Source: Schaedlerella arabinosiphila | GTDB taxonomy: Bacteria > Bacillota > Clostridia > Lachnospirales > Lachnospiraceae | DNA: 64,000 bases | Assembly: GCF_003885045.1 (NCBI RefSeq) | Contig: NZ_RHJS01000002.1 | Coordinates: forward strand, 6,131,302-6,195,301 | Direction of reading: 5' to 3' | Part shown: positions 52,315 through 61,864 of the stretch, one piece after another | Numbering within the stretch: the first letter of the stretch is position 1 | How the letters are laid out: the number at the start of each line of letters is the position of its first letter | The notes under the pieces: generated by a model | What the model was told of the DNA's origin: nothing | Databases searched by the model: none | Seen by the model: only the letters and a program-made list of their open reading frames with translations | Position numbers and translations under genes: made by a program

Positions 52315-54362
52315 CATTAAATGAAATTACCCGAAAGCTGATTTGTCAGAACAAAAGCCGATACATTCTTTTTGGACTGTCAATTTGCTTTGCAGTTGCC
52401 ATGACCGGGGCTTATGGTGTCTTGCTTTTTAGCAAAGTTATAACCGATGTATTGATGACAGATGGATCGACTTACTTAATTTCACTTGGAATGTATGGAA
52501 TTACACTGATCGGTATTATTGTTTTTCTTTTTTACGCTAATGCTATTTATATGCAGCTTCAAATGGGGGAGATTGGGGTATTCCTTTCCCTTGGTCTTTC
52601 ACCAAAATCTGTTGGTAAAATGCAAAACCAGCAGCTTGACATCACATTTTTGATCGGAGGGGCTGCCGGTCTTGTTTTAGCTGTTCCGTTTTCTTTTGGC
52701 ATATGGTCGCTGCTGTCTTTATTCATTTCCTATACGGATGGAGAATTTCGTGTGGGATGGGAAGGACTGCTGATTGCGGGAGGGTTATGGATATTGGTAT
52801 GGGTTATCCTGCGTATCAGAAATGCAGTTCATATTGCAAGATTAGATGTGATTAGGATTCTGCGTTCATCATCTGAAGGAGAGGAAGTGAAAGCCTCCCA
52901 CCCGGTTTTGGCTATTATAGGGCTGATAGCAGTTCCTTTGGGACTGATATTGTTTAATATTACTGCGGTTATCTATTGGTTGAAAAGTTTCTCCGTTTTC
53001 TTCCTTGGCGTTAGTGTGATTGGAATGTATATTCTGACGGCACAGATTACTTCTATAGGTAGAATTATAAAGTGTTTTTTTCCTAACGCATACCGAAAAG
53101 ATATCTTGTTTTACAATCTTGTAAGGCAAAAAGGGAACCAATACACATTGTCCTTATTTGTTTCCTCACTGTTGATTACGCTTACGATATTTTCTATATG
53201 TTTTAATGGGGGTATGTTCTTGGAGCTTTATTATTTAATCAAGGAAGAACCATATGATTATGCTGTTTTAGCCGAGGAATCAGGAGAGAAGCTTGATGAA
53301 AGCAGGATATGCTCCTTTGCAGAAGAAAGCGGTATTTCTTTAAACGAATGGCATTCGTTGGATATGCTTCTGCTGGGACGGGAGCATCAGTATATGGATG
53401 TTTCAAGAAATGAGTGGGCATCGGAAATTGTTGTTAATGTGTCAGATTTTAATGCACTTTCCGGAATGAACCTGTCTGTTCCGGATGACGGATATATTTA
53501 CTTTCAGGATTCTGATGATTCCATGTTTCAAACCTGCTCGGAAGATAGAGGACTGTTTTACAATCCATGTATAAAAGAAGACTTTACATTGCAAAAAATT
53601 AAGCTGGTCTCAAAGAGAAGTGTACTGAATGAAACCGCAAAGATAAATTCCTTTGCAGTCGTTAGTGATAATACTTTTTACAGAATAAGTGATACTTTGG
53701 ATTCCTCATATAAAATGACCTATTATCTGTTTCATGGCAGCAATACTGAAAACAGCAGAGAATTTCAAAAGAGACTTCTGGCGGAGATTGTAGGAATAAA
53801 CAGGGGGGAGATATTTGTTAGCTGGCAGAATCAGGTTATTAAAGATAAAATAAAGAATTATGAAGATATTTATATCCCTTATGATGGAAACGAATTGTAT
53901 GCCGCCCGATGGTGGGAATTTTATCCTTATGCAAAACAGACGGAGCTTGATGTCCAGATGGAGGCAGGCGCAGTTTATCTGATCCTAATTTTCTTTATTG
54001 CCATTATTTCTTTTGTGTCAGCAACTATGATAATGGGATTGAAAATTGCAGGAACGATAATGCAGGATACTGAGAGCTACAAGAGGGCGATGTATCTTGG
54101 GCTAAAAGAAAATGACCTGAAAAAGATTATCCGGAAACAGATAGGGCTTATTTATTTTTTTCCTGTAATTTGCGGATGTGTCACAGCATCATTCATGATA
54201 AACCGTTTTATGGAAGCATCTTCTGCTACACGCATATTTGAAATAACGCTGGTCGCCATAGGATTATCGCTTATAGTATTCCTCATGCAGCTTATCATAT
54301 TTTTCTTTCTTCAGAATAAATTGGTCGTTTCGACATCAAGGATAGTATATGAAGGCAGGTGA
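52311..54362 (+). CDS. FtsX-like ABC permease (BceB-like)
   Basis: 683 residues, about ten helices. A large extracytoplasmic loop of roughly 230 residues (about 310-545, rich in Asp/Glu/Ser) lies before the last three helices ('VYLILIFFIAIISFVSATMI', 'KRAMYLGLKENDLKKIIRKQ'). This layout is that of BceB-type peptide antibiotic sensors and exporters. Part of the five- or six-gene operon with its own two-component system. Confidence 0.9.
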   Translation: MTLNEITRKLICQNKSRYILFGLSICFAVAMTGAYGVLLFSKVITDVLMTDGSTYLISLGMYGITLIGIIVFLFYANAIYMQLQMGEIGVFLSLGLSPKSVGKMQNQQLDITFLIGGAAGLVLAVPFSFGIWSLLSLFISYTDGEFRVGWEGLLIAGGLWILVWVILRIRNAVHIARLDVIRILRSSSEGEEVKASHPVLAIIGLIAVPLGLILFNITAVIYWLKSFSVFFLGVSVIGMYILTAQITSIGRIIKCFFPNAYRKDILFYNLVRQKGNQYTLSLFVSSLLITLTIFSICFNGGMFLELYYLIKEEPYDYAVLAEESGEKLDESRICSFAEESGISLNEWHSLDMLLLGREHQYMDVSRNEWASEIVVNVSDFNALSGMNLSVPDDGYIYFQDSDDSMFQTCSEDRGLFYNPCIKEDFTLQKIKLVSKRSVLNETAKINSFAVVSDNTFYRISDTLDSSYKMTYYLFHGSNTENSREFQKRLLAEIVGINRGEIFVSWQNQVIKDKIKNYEDIYIPYDGNELYAARWWEFYPYAKQTELDVQMEAGAVYLILIFFIAIISFVSATMIMGLKIAGTIMQDTESYKRAMYLGLKENDLKKIIRKQIGLIYFFPVICGCVTASFMINRFMEASSATRIFEITLVAIGLSLIVFLMQLIIFFFLQNKLVVSTSRIVYEGR

Positions 54363-55288
54363 CAGGATTGGAATATACGATACAGACTTATGAGTTATGC
54401 AAAAAATATGAGGGGTGTTCTGTTGTCCGGAATGTATCCATGCACATTCCGAAAGGACAGATATATGGGTTATTGGGCAGAAACGGGGCTGGTAAAACTA
54501 CAATTATGAAAATGCTGCTTGGACTGGTGAAAAAAGATTCTGGCTCAGTGACATTATTTAATCAGGTGATGGCAGATTATCAGAGTGGGATTTATGCACG
54601 TATTGGAAGCACGATTGAATCCCCCGGCTTTTATTCAAATCTGACAGCGGTGGAAAACCTCTCAGTTTTTTCAAGATTAAGGGGAAAAGTGGATAGAAAT
54701 AAGATACGCAAAGCACTCGGTGTCGTAGGACTTCCGTATCAGGATAAGAAGATATTCTCAAAGTATTCATTAGGAATGAAACAGCGGCTGGCAATCGCTA
54801 ATGCAATCGTAAATGATCCTGAATTACTCATTTTTGACGAGCCGACAAATGGACTTGATCCTATTGGCATAGCAGAGATGCGGACACTTATACGGCGGTT
54901 GAGTCATGAGTGTGGGAAAACTATTTTAATATCCAGCCACCAGCTTTCGGAGATGGAGCAGATGGTGGACTGGATCGGAATTATCCATGAAGGCAGGATG
55001 TTGGAAGAATGTTCTTATCAACAGCTAGAGGAAAATAGACATTCTTATATACGATTAGTTGTGAAAGAACCAGAACAGGTATATGAGTACTTGAAAAAAA
55101 ACCTTTCAATCGAAAATATTAAGAGACCAGAAGCATCTGTCATAGAGATTTATGATTTGAAATACGGCACTTTGGAATTAAACAGCAGACTCTTTGCTGC
55201 TGGTTTTGCAGTAGCTGAGATTTCTAAGTGCCAAAACAGTCTGGAAGATTATTTTAAGGAATTGACAGGAGGTGCTGGCATTGCATAA
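54359..55288 (+). CDS. ABC ATP-binding protein (BcrA/LanF-like)
   Basis: 309 residues from GTG 54359, overlapping the permease by 4 bases. Walker A 'GLLGRNGAGKTTIMKMLLGL', signature 'YSLGMKQRLAIANAIVNDP', Walker B 'LLIFDEPTNGLDPIGIAEMR', 'ILISSHQLSEMEQMVDWIGI'. The longer form with C-terminal domain is typical of bacitracin-resistance BcrA and lantibiotic immunity LanF ATPases. Confidence 0.9.
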   Translation: MTGLEYTIQTYELCKKYEGCSVVRNVSMHIPKGQIYGLLGRNGAGKTTIMKMLLGLVKKDSGSVTLFNQVMADYQSGIYARIGSTIESPGFYSNLTAVENLSVFSRLRGKVDRNKIRKALGVVGLPYQDKKIFSKYSLGMKQRLAIANAIVNDPELLIFDEPTNGLDPIGIAEMRTLIRRLSHECGKTILISSHQLSEMEQMVDWIGIIHEGRMLEECSYQQLEENRHSYIRLVVKEPEQVYEYLKKNLSIENIKRPEASVIEIYDLKYGTLELNSRLFAAGFAVAEISKCQNSLEDYFKELTGGAGIA

Positions 55289-56009
55289 TGCAGTTTGTTC
55301 TGAAATTATAAAATTCCGCAGGAATAAAATGGCATGGGTGGGAACTTTGATCATTGCTACAATTCCGCTTTTTATGATATGGAATCGTTTGGTTATTGAC
55401 CCACAGAGAGAATATATGGAATGGTTGATGAGCGTACTCATGTTAAATACTCTCATATTACCTATCGTAAATGGATTTATAATCACTTCGAATATGCAAA
55501 GGGAATATCAGGACAGAACAATACGGAATGTCCTGACCGCTCCAGTATCGAGAGAAAAATTCCTGACAGCTAAATTAGTTGTGTGGTTTTTGTGGTATTT
55601 AATATCATTTTGTTTGTCTGAGGTGATAGTGATAGCAGGCTGTTATATCCTTTTTCCCGTTGAATTTACAACAAGGAATATGAGGTATGCTTTATCTTTA
55701 TTTACCCAGAATAATTTCTTCTCTTTTATTGTGGGGATTCCTATTCTTTTGATATGCGTGAAACAGCAGGCATTGTTTTATCCGTCCATGCTTGCAACAT
55801 TGGGAAGCGCAGTATTGCAGGCGGCAGGACTGCAAGTATCAGAAGAACTAATACTGCCAGCTTGTATATGCCCTTGGACGGCAGTATCCATTTCCGGTAT
55901 GGTGGGTTGGGGAACGCAGTATTGGAGAATATGCACGATTACTATAACAGTTTGTGGGATAATCGGATTTATTGGAGCTTTAGTTTCTTTTAAAAGACAA
56001 GATCAATAA
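55281..56009 (+). CDS. ABC-2 permease (BcrB/LanE-like immunity permease)
   Basis: About 242 residues. TTG 55281 lies 8 bases after AGGAGG; a GTG at 55272 overlaps that site and is less likely. Six helices are expected, with 'SEIIKFRRNKMAWVGTLIIA' at the start and 'YQDRTIRNVLTAPVSREKFL' between helices 2 and 3, the pattern of LanE/LanG-type permeases. Forms a second transporter with the preceding ATPase. No LanI lipoprotein, LanG subunit or lantibiotic precursor is seen nearby. Confidence 0.85.
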   Translation: MHNAVCSEIIKFRRNKMAWVGTLIIATIPLFMIWNRLVIDPQREYMEWLMSVLMLNTLILPIVNGFIITSNMQREYQDRTIRNVLTAPVSREKFLTAKLVVWFLWYLISFCLSEVIVIAGCYILFPVEFTTRNMRYALSLFTQNNFFSFIVGIPILLICVKQQALFYPSMLATLGSAVLQAAGLQVSEELILPACICPWTAVSISGMVGWGTQYWRICTITITVCGIIGFIGALVSFKRQDQ

Positions 56010-56274
56010 AAATGATAATATTGTTAATGTGATGTAAGATATCATATAGTAGTAGAAAAGCATATTTGCTTGCTGGCTATATTCCTTTTCGAGAGCATTA
56101 TTCAATTTGTGCATGTGAGTGAAATGTCTGTGAATAGCAACCATAAAAACCATCTCTGTCAATGATAGTCCTGACTACCTCAAGTTATCGCCGATTCTGC
56201 CCCGGCATTCTTCTTTCAACTGTTCTGATATGTCTCAAAAGGCTTCAAAGCCCAGGAAAAGTTTCATTTTCTTA
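56010..56274. other. Intergenic region after the ABC operon
   Basis: About 265 bases with low coding signal. A minus-strand frame of 60 codons (56162 to 55980, hydrophobic C-terminus) overlaps the end of the permease gene and lacks a good ribosome site; I do not call it. No clear terminator was found. Confidence 0.35.
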
Positions 56275-56303
56275 TTGACGTGAAAACAGAACTAATATAT
56301 AAT
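56275..56303 (+). promoter_or_regulatory. Promoter of the catabolic operon
   Basis: TTGACG (56275-56280), 17-bp spacer, consensus TATAAT (56298-56303), 120 bases before the M20 hydrolase gene. The operator described next overlaps its downstream edge. Confidence 0.85.
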
Positions 56304-56316
56304 TAAAACGTATTAA
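56303..56316. promoter_or_regulatory. LacI-type operator 1 (TTAAAACGTATTAA)
   Basis: A near-palindrome around a central CG, immediately after the -10 hexamer, where a bound repressor would block initiation. The same 13-base core recurs at 61825 upstream of the SDR gene, on either side of the lacI-type gene. Confidence 0.7.
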
Positions 56317-56423
56317 TAATATATTGTTTGCTATTACGTTTAATTGTTTAATTTTACTGAAAAGATAAGTTTTATTTTTGTAAATCAAAAATGACTGGCG
56401 ATCTTTGAAAAAGGAGGAATAAA

Positions 56424-57692
56424 ATGGGCCGCTTAATTGATATCAATGGAGAGCGCTTATGGTCCCGTTTAAATCAGGTGGGCGCAGTTGGTACGGATGC
56501 GAGAGGTGGCATTAACCGCTTTGCATGGGAACCATCTTACAAAGAGGCAGTGAAAATGATGACAGGATGGATTGAGAAGGAGGGCTTAAGCTACCGTATA
56601 GATACGGTCGGAAATGTTTATGCGCGGTTAGAAGGAGAAGAGCCGGGTGAACAGACGGTACTGAGCGGTTCTCATTTTGATACCGTTCCCCAGGGGGGAT
56701 ATTTCGACGGTCTCGCAGGAGTAATGGGGGCACTGGAATCATTGGTTGCGATCAAAGAATCCGGGATTCCCCACAAGAGGCCGATAGAAATGGTGGCTTT
56801 TATCAATGAAGAAGCAAGTCAATTTCTCGGCGGTACGTTTGGCAGTAAGGCCATGTGCGGAATGCTCCCCCATGATTATGCATATCAACTCCGTCACAGA
56901 CGGACAAATCAGCTCTTAAGTGATGCGATGAAAGAATATGGTTTTGGACTGGACCCGGATAATATTGAGGGGAGCATTATCAACCCGAAAGCATACTATG
57001 CATTTATTGAGATGCATATTGAGCAGGGGCGCTATCTGCTGGATAAGGACATTCCGTTATCTGTAGTACAGGCCGTTGCAGGAATCAAACAGTTTTACAT
57101 AACGATCAACGGGGAAGCCGCGCATGCCGGGGGAATGGCCATGAAGGACCGTCATGATGCAATGGCGGCGGCAGCGGCGATCACAACAGAAGTGGAAAGG
57201 CTTGCCCATACAATCAGTGCTGATGCGCGCGGAACCGTTGGATACATAGAAACACATCCGGGAGAACATAATATTATAGCTGAAAAATGTATCATGCCGG
57301 TTGATTTTCGGGAGGCCGACCTGGAAAAATGGAAAAAAATGTATGATGATCTTATGCTGTTTACAGACCAGGAGTGTGAAAAAAGAGGATTGACCTGGTC
57401 TGTGCATTATACATGCAATCTGGAGCCGGCTCCCTGCAGGGAAGAACTCAGACAATTGATGGACAATACAGCGGATAAGTTAAATATAGTACATAATTCC
57501 ATGATCAGCTTTCCGGCACATGATGCAATGAATATTTCCCGCATTATGCCGATGGGAATGATTTTTTTAAGAAGCTCTAACGGCGGAGTCAGCCATTGTC
57601 CTGAAGAGTTTACAACAAAGGAGGATATGGTAAAAGGAACCCGGCTGTTAGCAAATACGCTTTTGCAAATGGCTGCCGTAGATATTTTATGA
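56424..57692 (+). CDS. M20-family amidohydrolase (N-carbamoyl-amino-acid hydrolase / allantoate amidohydrolase type)
   Basis: 422 residues from ATG 56424 after AAAGGAGG. Metal ligands: His/Asp in 'SGSHFDTVPQGGYFDGLAGV', Glu in 'FINEEASQFLGGTFGSKAMC', His in 'FIEMHIEQGRYLLDKDIPLS', and terminal His in 'SSNGGVSHCPEEF'. The family removes carbamoyl groups from N-carbamoyl amino acids, ureidoglycolate or allantoate, releasing ammonia and CO2. First gene of an operon with two cyclic amidohydrolases, so it likely performs the step after ring opening. Confidence 0.9.
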   Translation: MGRLIDINGERLWSRLNQVGAVGTDARGGINRFAWEPSYKEAVKMMTGWIEKEGLSYRIDTVGNVYARLEGEEPGEQTVLSGSHFDTVPQGGYFDGLAGVMGALESLVAIKESGIPHKRPIEMVAFINEEASQFLGGTFGSKAMCGMLPHDYAYQLRHRRTNQLLSDAMKEYGFGLDPDNIEGSIINPKAYYAFIEMHIEQGRYLLDKDIPLSVVQAVAGIKQFYITINGEAAHAGGMAMKDRHDAMAAAAAITTEVERLAHTISADARGTVGYIETHPGEHNIIAEKCIMPVDFREADLEKWKKMYDDLMLFTDQECEKRGLTWSVHYTCNLEPAPCREELRQLMDNTADKLNIVHNSMISFPAHDAMNISRIMPMGMIFLRSSNGGVSHCPEEFTTKEDMVKGTRLLANTLLQMAAVDIL

Positions 57693-57718
57693 TTGATGGA
57701 ACATAGGGAGTAAGTAAA

Positions 57719-59158
57719 ATGGAGAATAAACTGGACATTTTATTTTTACATGCGATAGTGATTACGATGCGGGGAAATGGGGTTGGGATCATAGAAGACG
57801 GGGCGGTCGGCGTAAAAGGAACCAGGATTACGTTCGTCGGCAGCAGCGAAGAAGCTTCTGGCTATGTGGCTGAGCGGCTGATTGATGCTGCGAATCATAA
57901 AGTGATCATGCCGGGATTGATTGATGCACATATCCATTCAGGGGACGGACTGATCCGCGGAACAGCTCAGGATCTAAATCATTGGATGCAGCACGGGATC
58001 TGGCCATTTGAGCAGGCGCTGCGCCAGGATGAAGATGCGGTTATCAAAGGCTCGCTCATGAATATTATGGAAGCATTGAAAGCAGGAACTACCACATTCT
58101 GCGATTTTGATACACCAATGACTAAAATAGTAGAGAATCATGTCAAGCTGGGAACCAGAGCACGGGTAACGGAGCTGATCAGCGAACTTCCGAAAGAAAA
58201 CAAGACGGCTATCGGTGAATTATATGAATTTGACCCGGCAGAAGGAAATGCAAAATTTGAAAGATGTAAGAAACTTTTTGACCGGTGGCATGGACAGGAG
58301 AATGGAAGAATCACGTGTATGTTCGGACCACAGGGAGCGGACATGCTTAGTAAGGAACTGCTTCTGGAAATAAAATCCGCAGCGGATCATCGGAAAACCG
58401 GAATCCACATGCATGTGTCCCAGGGCGACCGTGAGATTGACCAAATGATAAAAAGATATGGTATGCGTACAATTCCATTTTTAGAAGAAGTCGGTTATCT
58501 GGATGAACAATTGATGGCAGTGCATTTGACAGAGGCAACAGAGGAAGAGACCAGATTTCTGGCCGGCCGCGGCGCAGGAATGGTCCTGTGCAGCGGAAGC
58601 ATCGCAATCATTGATGGAATTGTTCCGCCGGCCGCCGCTTTCCTGGAAGTCAGCGGTCGGCTGGCACTGGGATCAGATCAGGCCCCGGGCAATAATTGCA
58701 ACAATATGTTTAACGAAATGAAGTTTACCGCAATACTGAATAAGTGTAAATTCGGAAATCCAAGCATTTTTCCTGCATGGAAAGTACTAAGAATGGCAAC
58801 CATTGAAGCTGCCCGTGCAATCGGCCTCGGAGAGGAAACAGGTTCTATTGAGGTCGGAAAGAAAGCAGATATCATTATGGTTGACTTTACACAGCCATGT
58901 CTGGCGCCGATCATTCATTATCCGGTACGGAACATAGTTCCGAATCTGGTTTACTCAGCAAAAGGCAGTGAAGTTGAGATGGTTCTGGTGGATGGAAAGG
59001 TATTGATTGACGGCTTTAAAGTAGTATCCGTTGATGAAGGGAAGGTAGTCAGAGATGCGCAGGAGGCGGCATTCAGAGTAGCAAAAGCAGCGGAAGGACC
59101 ATTTTCCAGGATTCCGGATACACCGCTGCGTGAAATGATGGAAAATGGGGAGTTGTAG
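57719..59158 (+). CDS. ATZ/TRZ-type amidohydrolase (deaminase/chlorohydrolase family)
   Basis: 479 residues from ATG 57719 after AGGGAG. Metal-binding HxH in 'GLIDAHIHSGDGLIRGTAQD', His in 'GIHMHVSQGDREIDQMIK' and 'MAVHLTEATEEETRF', and Asp in 'LALGSDQAPGNNCNNMFNEM'. This is the subgroup containing S-adenosylhomocysteine deaminase, 8-oxoguanine deaminase and triazine hydrolases; members deaminate or hydrolyse N-heterocycles. The operon context points to a purine- or hydantoin-like ring as substrate. Confidence 0.88.
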   Translation: MENKLDILFLHAIVITMRGNGVGIIEDGAVGVKGTRITFVGSSEEASGYVAERLIDAANHKVIMPGLIDAHIHSGDGLIRGTAQDLNHWMQHGIWPFEQALRQDEDAVIKGSLMNIMEALKAGTTTFCDFDTPMTKIVENHVKLGTRARVTELISELPKENKTAIGELYEFDPAEGNAKFERCKKLFDRWHGQENGRITCMFGPQGADMLSKELLLEIKSAADHRKTGIHMHVSQGDREIDQMIKRYGMRTIPFLEEVGYLDEQLMAVHLTEATEEETRFLAGRGAGMVLCSGSIAIIDGIVPPAAAFLEVSGRLALGSDQAPGNNCNNMFNEMKFTAILNKCKFGNPSIFPAWKVLRMATIEAARAIGLGEETGSIEVGKKADIIMVDFTQPCLAPIIHYPVRNIVPNLVYSAKGSEVEMVLVDGKVLIDGFKVVSVDEGKVVRDAQEAAFRVAKAAEGPFSRIPDTPLREMMENGEL

Positions 59159-59175
59159 GAGGTGTTTGGATATCA

Positions 59176-60525
59176 ATGGATTTGATCATTTATAATGCCA
59201 ATATTGTGACAGAAGAAAAAACAATTTCAGGATTTATTGGGATTGAAAACGGAAAATTTGCGGTTATCGGAGAGGGAAGACCTGAGATGGATGCAAAAGA
59301 AATGGAAGATGCCGGCGGTAATTATATTTTACCAGGAGCTATAGACACTCATCCGCATTTTTTTGATCCCGGGGCCGAATGGCGGGAAGACTTCAAACAT
59401 GGAACAAGGGCGGCGGCAAGCGGCGGATTTACGACGGTTTTGGATATGCCTAATACGACTCCTCCGGTCAAGGACCGGAAAACATTCGAGCTGAAAATGC
59501 AGAGAGCAAAGGAAAATTCTCTGATTGATTTTGCTTTTTGGGGTTCGGCAATGCCGGACAATATCCATGAGTTTGAAGTATTAAAAGAATTAGGCTGCAT
59601 AGCATTTAAGGCTTTTACAATTGATGCGGGGCCGAATTTCATGTGGTCGGACGAGTATGACCAGTTCAGAGAAATGGAAAAACTGGCTGAACTGGGATGT
59701 ATATATGGAGCGCATGCCGAAAATCCCGGTATGGTAAAACGGTTTTCAGAAAAAAATATCAGCAGGGAATGGAGCCTGGAAGTCCACGATGCGGAGAGAC
59801 CGTGGCAGGCGGAACTTACAGCGATTCACACACTGCTGCTGTATGCCGGATGTACGGGATGCAGGCTGCATATTTGTCATATGTCAATACCGGAGGGAGC
59901 CCGGCTTATAGCGGAAGCAAAGATGAAAGGCATCGATGTGACGGCAGAGACCTGCTCTCATTATCTTACACTGAATTATGAGGACCATGCAAAATACGGT
60001 ACATTTGCAAGGATCAATCCTCCTCTTCGAAGCCGGGAACGTATGAACCGTCTTTGGGAATTTGTGCTGGATGGCACGATTGACTACTTGGGGACGGATC
60101 ACGCCCCTTATCTGGAAGAGGAAAAGCTGTCTGGGGATGGGAATCTGAGGAACGCTATGTGCGGCGCGCCGGAAATTGATATAGCAATCCCTTTGTTGCT
60201 TGATGAAGGCGTAAAAAGAAGAAACATGTCATTGCAGAGGTTTGCTGCATTTACCGCTGCAAATGCGGCTAAGAGGTTTGGACTCTATCCGAAAAAAGGA
60301 GCAATTATGGTTGGCTCGGATGCCGATTTTTATATTGCCGATCTGAATGCCGGATGGATCTGCAGCAGAAAAAACACTTTTTCAAAGAGTAAAGTCTGCA
60401 AATTTGCACATGAAGGAAAAACATTGAGCTCCAGGATTGTAAGCACATATCTGCGAGGAAATGTAATCTTTGAAAACGGAAGAATAAAAAAAGAACCGGG
60501 ATACGGACGATATATATCGGTATAG
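59176..60525 (+). CDS. Dihydroorotase/allantoinase-like cyclic amidohydrolase
   Basis: 449 residues from ATG 59176, 17 bases after the previous gene. Metal site HxH in 'GAIDTHPHFFDPGAEWREDF', carbamylatable Lys in 'GCIAFKAFTIDAGP', His in 'IYGAHAENPGMVKR' and 'RLHICHMSIPEGARL', and Asp in 'YLGTDHAPYLEEEKL'. All ligands are kept. Family members open cyclic ureides (dihydroorotate, allantoin, dihydropyrimidines). 'GHSRAAxSGGFTTVxDMPN'-like sequence resembles both DHOase and AllB, so the substrate is open. No pyr genes are nearby. Confidence 0.88.
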   Translation: MDLIIYNANIVTEEKTISGFIGIENGKFAVIGEGRPEMDAKEMEDAGGNYILPGAIDTHPHFFDPGAEWREDFKHGTRAAASGGFTTVLDMPNTTPPVKDRKTFELKMQRAKENSLIDFAFWGSAMPDNIHEFEVLKELGCIAFKAFTIDAGPNFMWSDEYDQFREMEKLAELGCIYGAHAENPGMVKRFSEKNISREWSLEVHDAERPWQAELTAIHTLLLYAGCTGCRLHICHMSIPEGARLIAEAKMKGIDVTAETCSHYLTLNYEDHAKYGTFARINPPLRSRERMNRLWEFVLDGTIDYLGTDHAPYLEEEKLSGDGNLRNAMCGAPEIDIAIPLLLDEGVKRRNMSLQRFAAFTAANAAKRFGLYPKKGAIMVGSDADFYIADLNAGWICSRKNTFSKSKVCKFAHEGKTLSSRIVSTYLRGNVIFENGRIKKEPGYGRYISV

Positions 60526-60551
60526 AAAAATTCGGTTTATATGGAGTTGTA

Positions 60552-60615
60552 AAAATGGCTGACGATATAGTAGGTGGTTCATGGAATGCTACCGCAATAT
60601 ATTGTCAGCCATTTT
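60552..60615. terminator. Bidirectional terminator between convergent genes
   Basis: aaaatggctgac pairs perfectly with gtcagccatttt (12 bp) around a 40-nt loop with further pairing, between the plus-strand amidohydrolase operon and the minus-strand LacI gene. Confidence 0.75.
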
Positions 60616-60642
60616 CCGACAGCCTGATAAGTGACCGAATGA

Positions 60643-61671
60643 TTAAAGCGGCGCAGGCCCGGTTGATTCACCGATAATCAGTTTTGGCTCGCCGGATAGT
60701 TTTAACACATCGATACTGTTGTTATTTAGCAGCATATCAACGGCAAGCCTGCAGAGAGGTTCTGTACAGTATTCAACAGTTGTCAGTGTTGGATGGGCCA
60801 TATGAGCCAGATAAGTATTATCAAAACCACAGATCGAAATATCCTCCGGGATACGGATACCGTCCATGTTAAGCGCTTTTGATAAAAGTCCAAATGATAC
60901 CAAGTCATTTACACCGATAACGGCAGTGTTCCGCTTTTTTTTCAATATAGATTCCATAGCGGCAAATCCGGCGTTTGCCTCCAGATTATCGGAAGCAACG
61001 ACGGGATTTGTAATGACTTCTAAAGCATCTTCACCCAGACCTGCATTCTGGACAGCGGCCTTGATTCCCTGCAGACGCATCTGCCGGGTCAATGAAACTG
61101 AGGTGACAGGACTCATTACATAGGCAATATTTTTATGTCCCAGCTGCAGTAAATGTTCTGTCAGAATCTTTCCGCATTGGAATCCATTCAGGCTGATGGT
61201 ATTTATTGAAATATCCTCAGACTTTTCACTGATCAAAATAACCGGGATATTGTGAGAAATCCTGGTAATCTGCTTGACCCAGTTGGGTGTAAAGAGATAG
61301 ATGATCCCATCTACCTGGTGTTCGACACATAAATCCAGATAAGATTTTTCTCGTTCTGCATTTCGATAGGTACAGCAAAGCATCACGTTATATCCAAGCT
61401 CAGCCGTATAATTTTCGATATATTGCATAAGCTTCTGATAAAATGGGTTGGCCATTGTAGGCAGAAAAATTCCCAGCAGTTTAGAGCGGCTTGTTTTTAA
61501 CCCCTTTGCAAAGGAATTTGGTATGTAGTTCAGCTCTCTGGCCGCATCTAATACTTTCCGCCGTGTCTCATCGGATAAGGAGATGCCGGGGGTATTGTTT
61601 AAAACAAACGACACGGTAGTCTGTGAAACGCCGGCCAGCTTTGCTACGTCTTTGGAAGTTGCTCTCTTCAT
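60643..61671 (-). CDS. LacI-family transcriptional regulator
   Basis: 342 residues. N-terminal helix-turn-helix 'SKDVAKLAGVSQTTVSFVLN' and hinge ('YIPNSFAKGLKTSRSKLLGI'), then a periplasmic-binding-protein-like effector domain ('LGHKNIAYVMSPVTSVSLTR', 'ISICGFDNTYLAHMAHPTLT'). Located between the hydrolase operon and the SDR/permease operon, both of which carry a matching near-palindrome at their promoter. It probably represses both in the absence of the substrate. Confidence 0.92.
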   Translation of the reverse strand: MKRATSKDVAKLAGVSQTTVSFVLNNTPGISLSDETRRKVLDAARELNYIPNSFAKGLKTSRSKLLGIFLPTMANPFYQKLMQYIENYTAELGYNVMLCCTYRNAEREKSYLDLCVEHQVDGIIYLFTPNWVKQITRISHNIPVILISEKSEDISINTISLNGFQCGKILTEHLLQLGHKNIAYVMSPVTSVSLTRQMRLQGIKAAVQNAGLGEDALEVITNPVVASDNLEANAGFAAMESILKKKRNTAVIGVNDLVSFGLLSKALNMDGIRIPEDISICGFDNTYLAHMAHPTLTTVEYCTEPLCRLAVDMLLNNNSIDVLKLSGEPKLIIGESTGPAPL

Positions 61672-61784
61672 AAGGATACCTCATTACTAATATTTATTAA
61701 TAATATTATACGTTCAGAGGTGTAAAATTTCAAGTTTTTTGCATTCTCTTTTTCAATAAAAAATTAATTTATTTCATTTTTCTA

Positions 61785-61813
61785 TTGACATTCGCGTATA
61801 TAAATAATAAAAT
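61785..61813 (+). promoter_or_regulatory. Promoter of the SDR/permease operon
   Basis: TTGACA (61785-61790), 17-bp spacer, TAAAAT (61808-61813), about 50 bases before the SDR start. Confidence 0.8.
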
Positions 61814-61824
61814 TAAACAAACAA

Positions 61825-61838
61825 TTAAAACGTATTAG
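61825..61838. promoter_or_regulatory. LacI-type operator 2 (TTAAAACGTATTAG)
   Basis: Shares 13 of 14 bases with operator 1 and lies just downstream of the -10, at the expected transcription start. Confidence 0.7.
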
Positions 61839-61864
61839 TAAATAGATAAATAAAGGAGGAGAAC

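Noticed and set aside
55980..56162. A minus-strand 60-codon hydrophobic peptide after the LanE-like gene, considered as a bacteriocin or immunity peptide
   Set aside because: It overlaps the permease coding end, lacks a ribosome site, and its hydrophobicity can come from the complement of AT-rich sequence.
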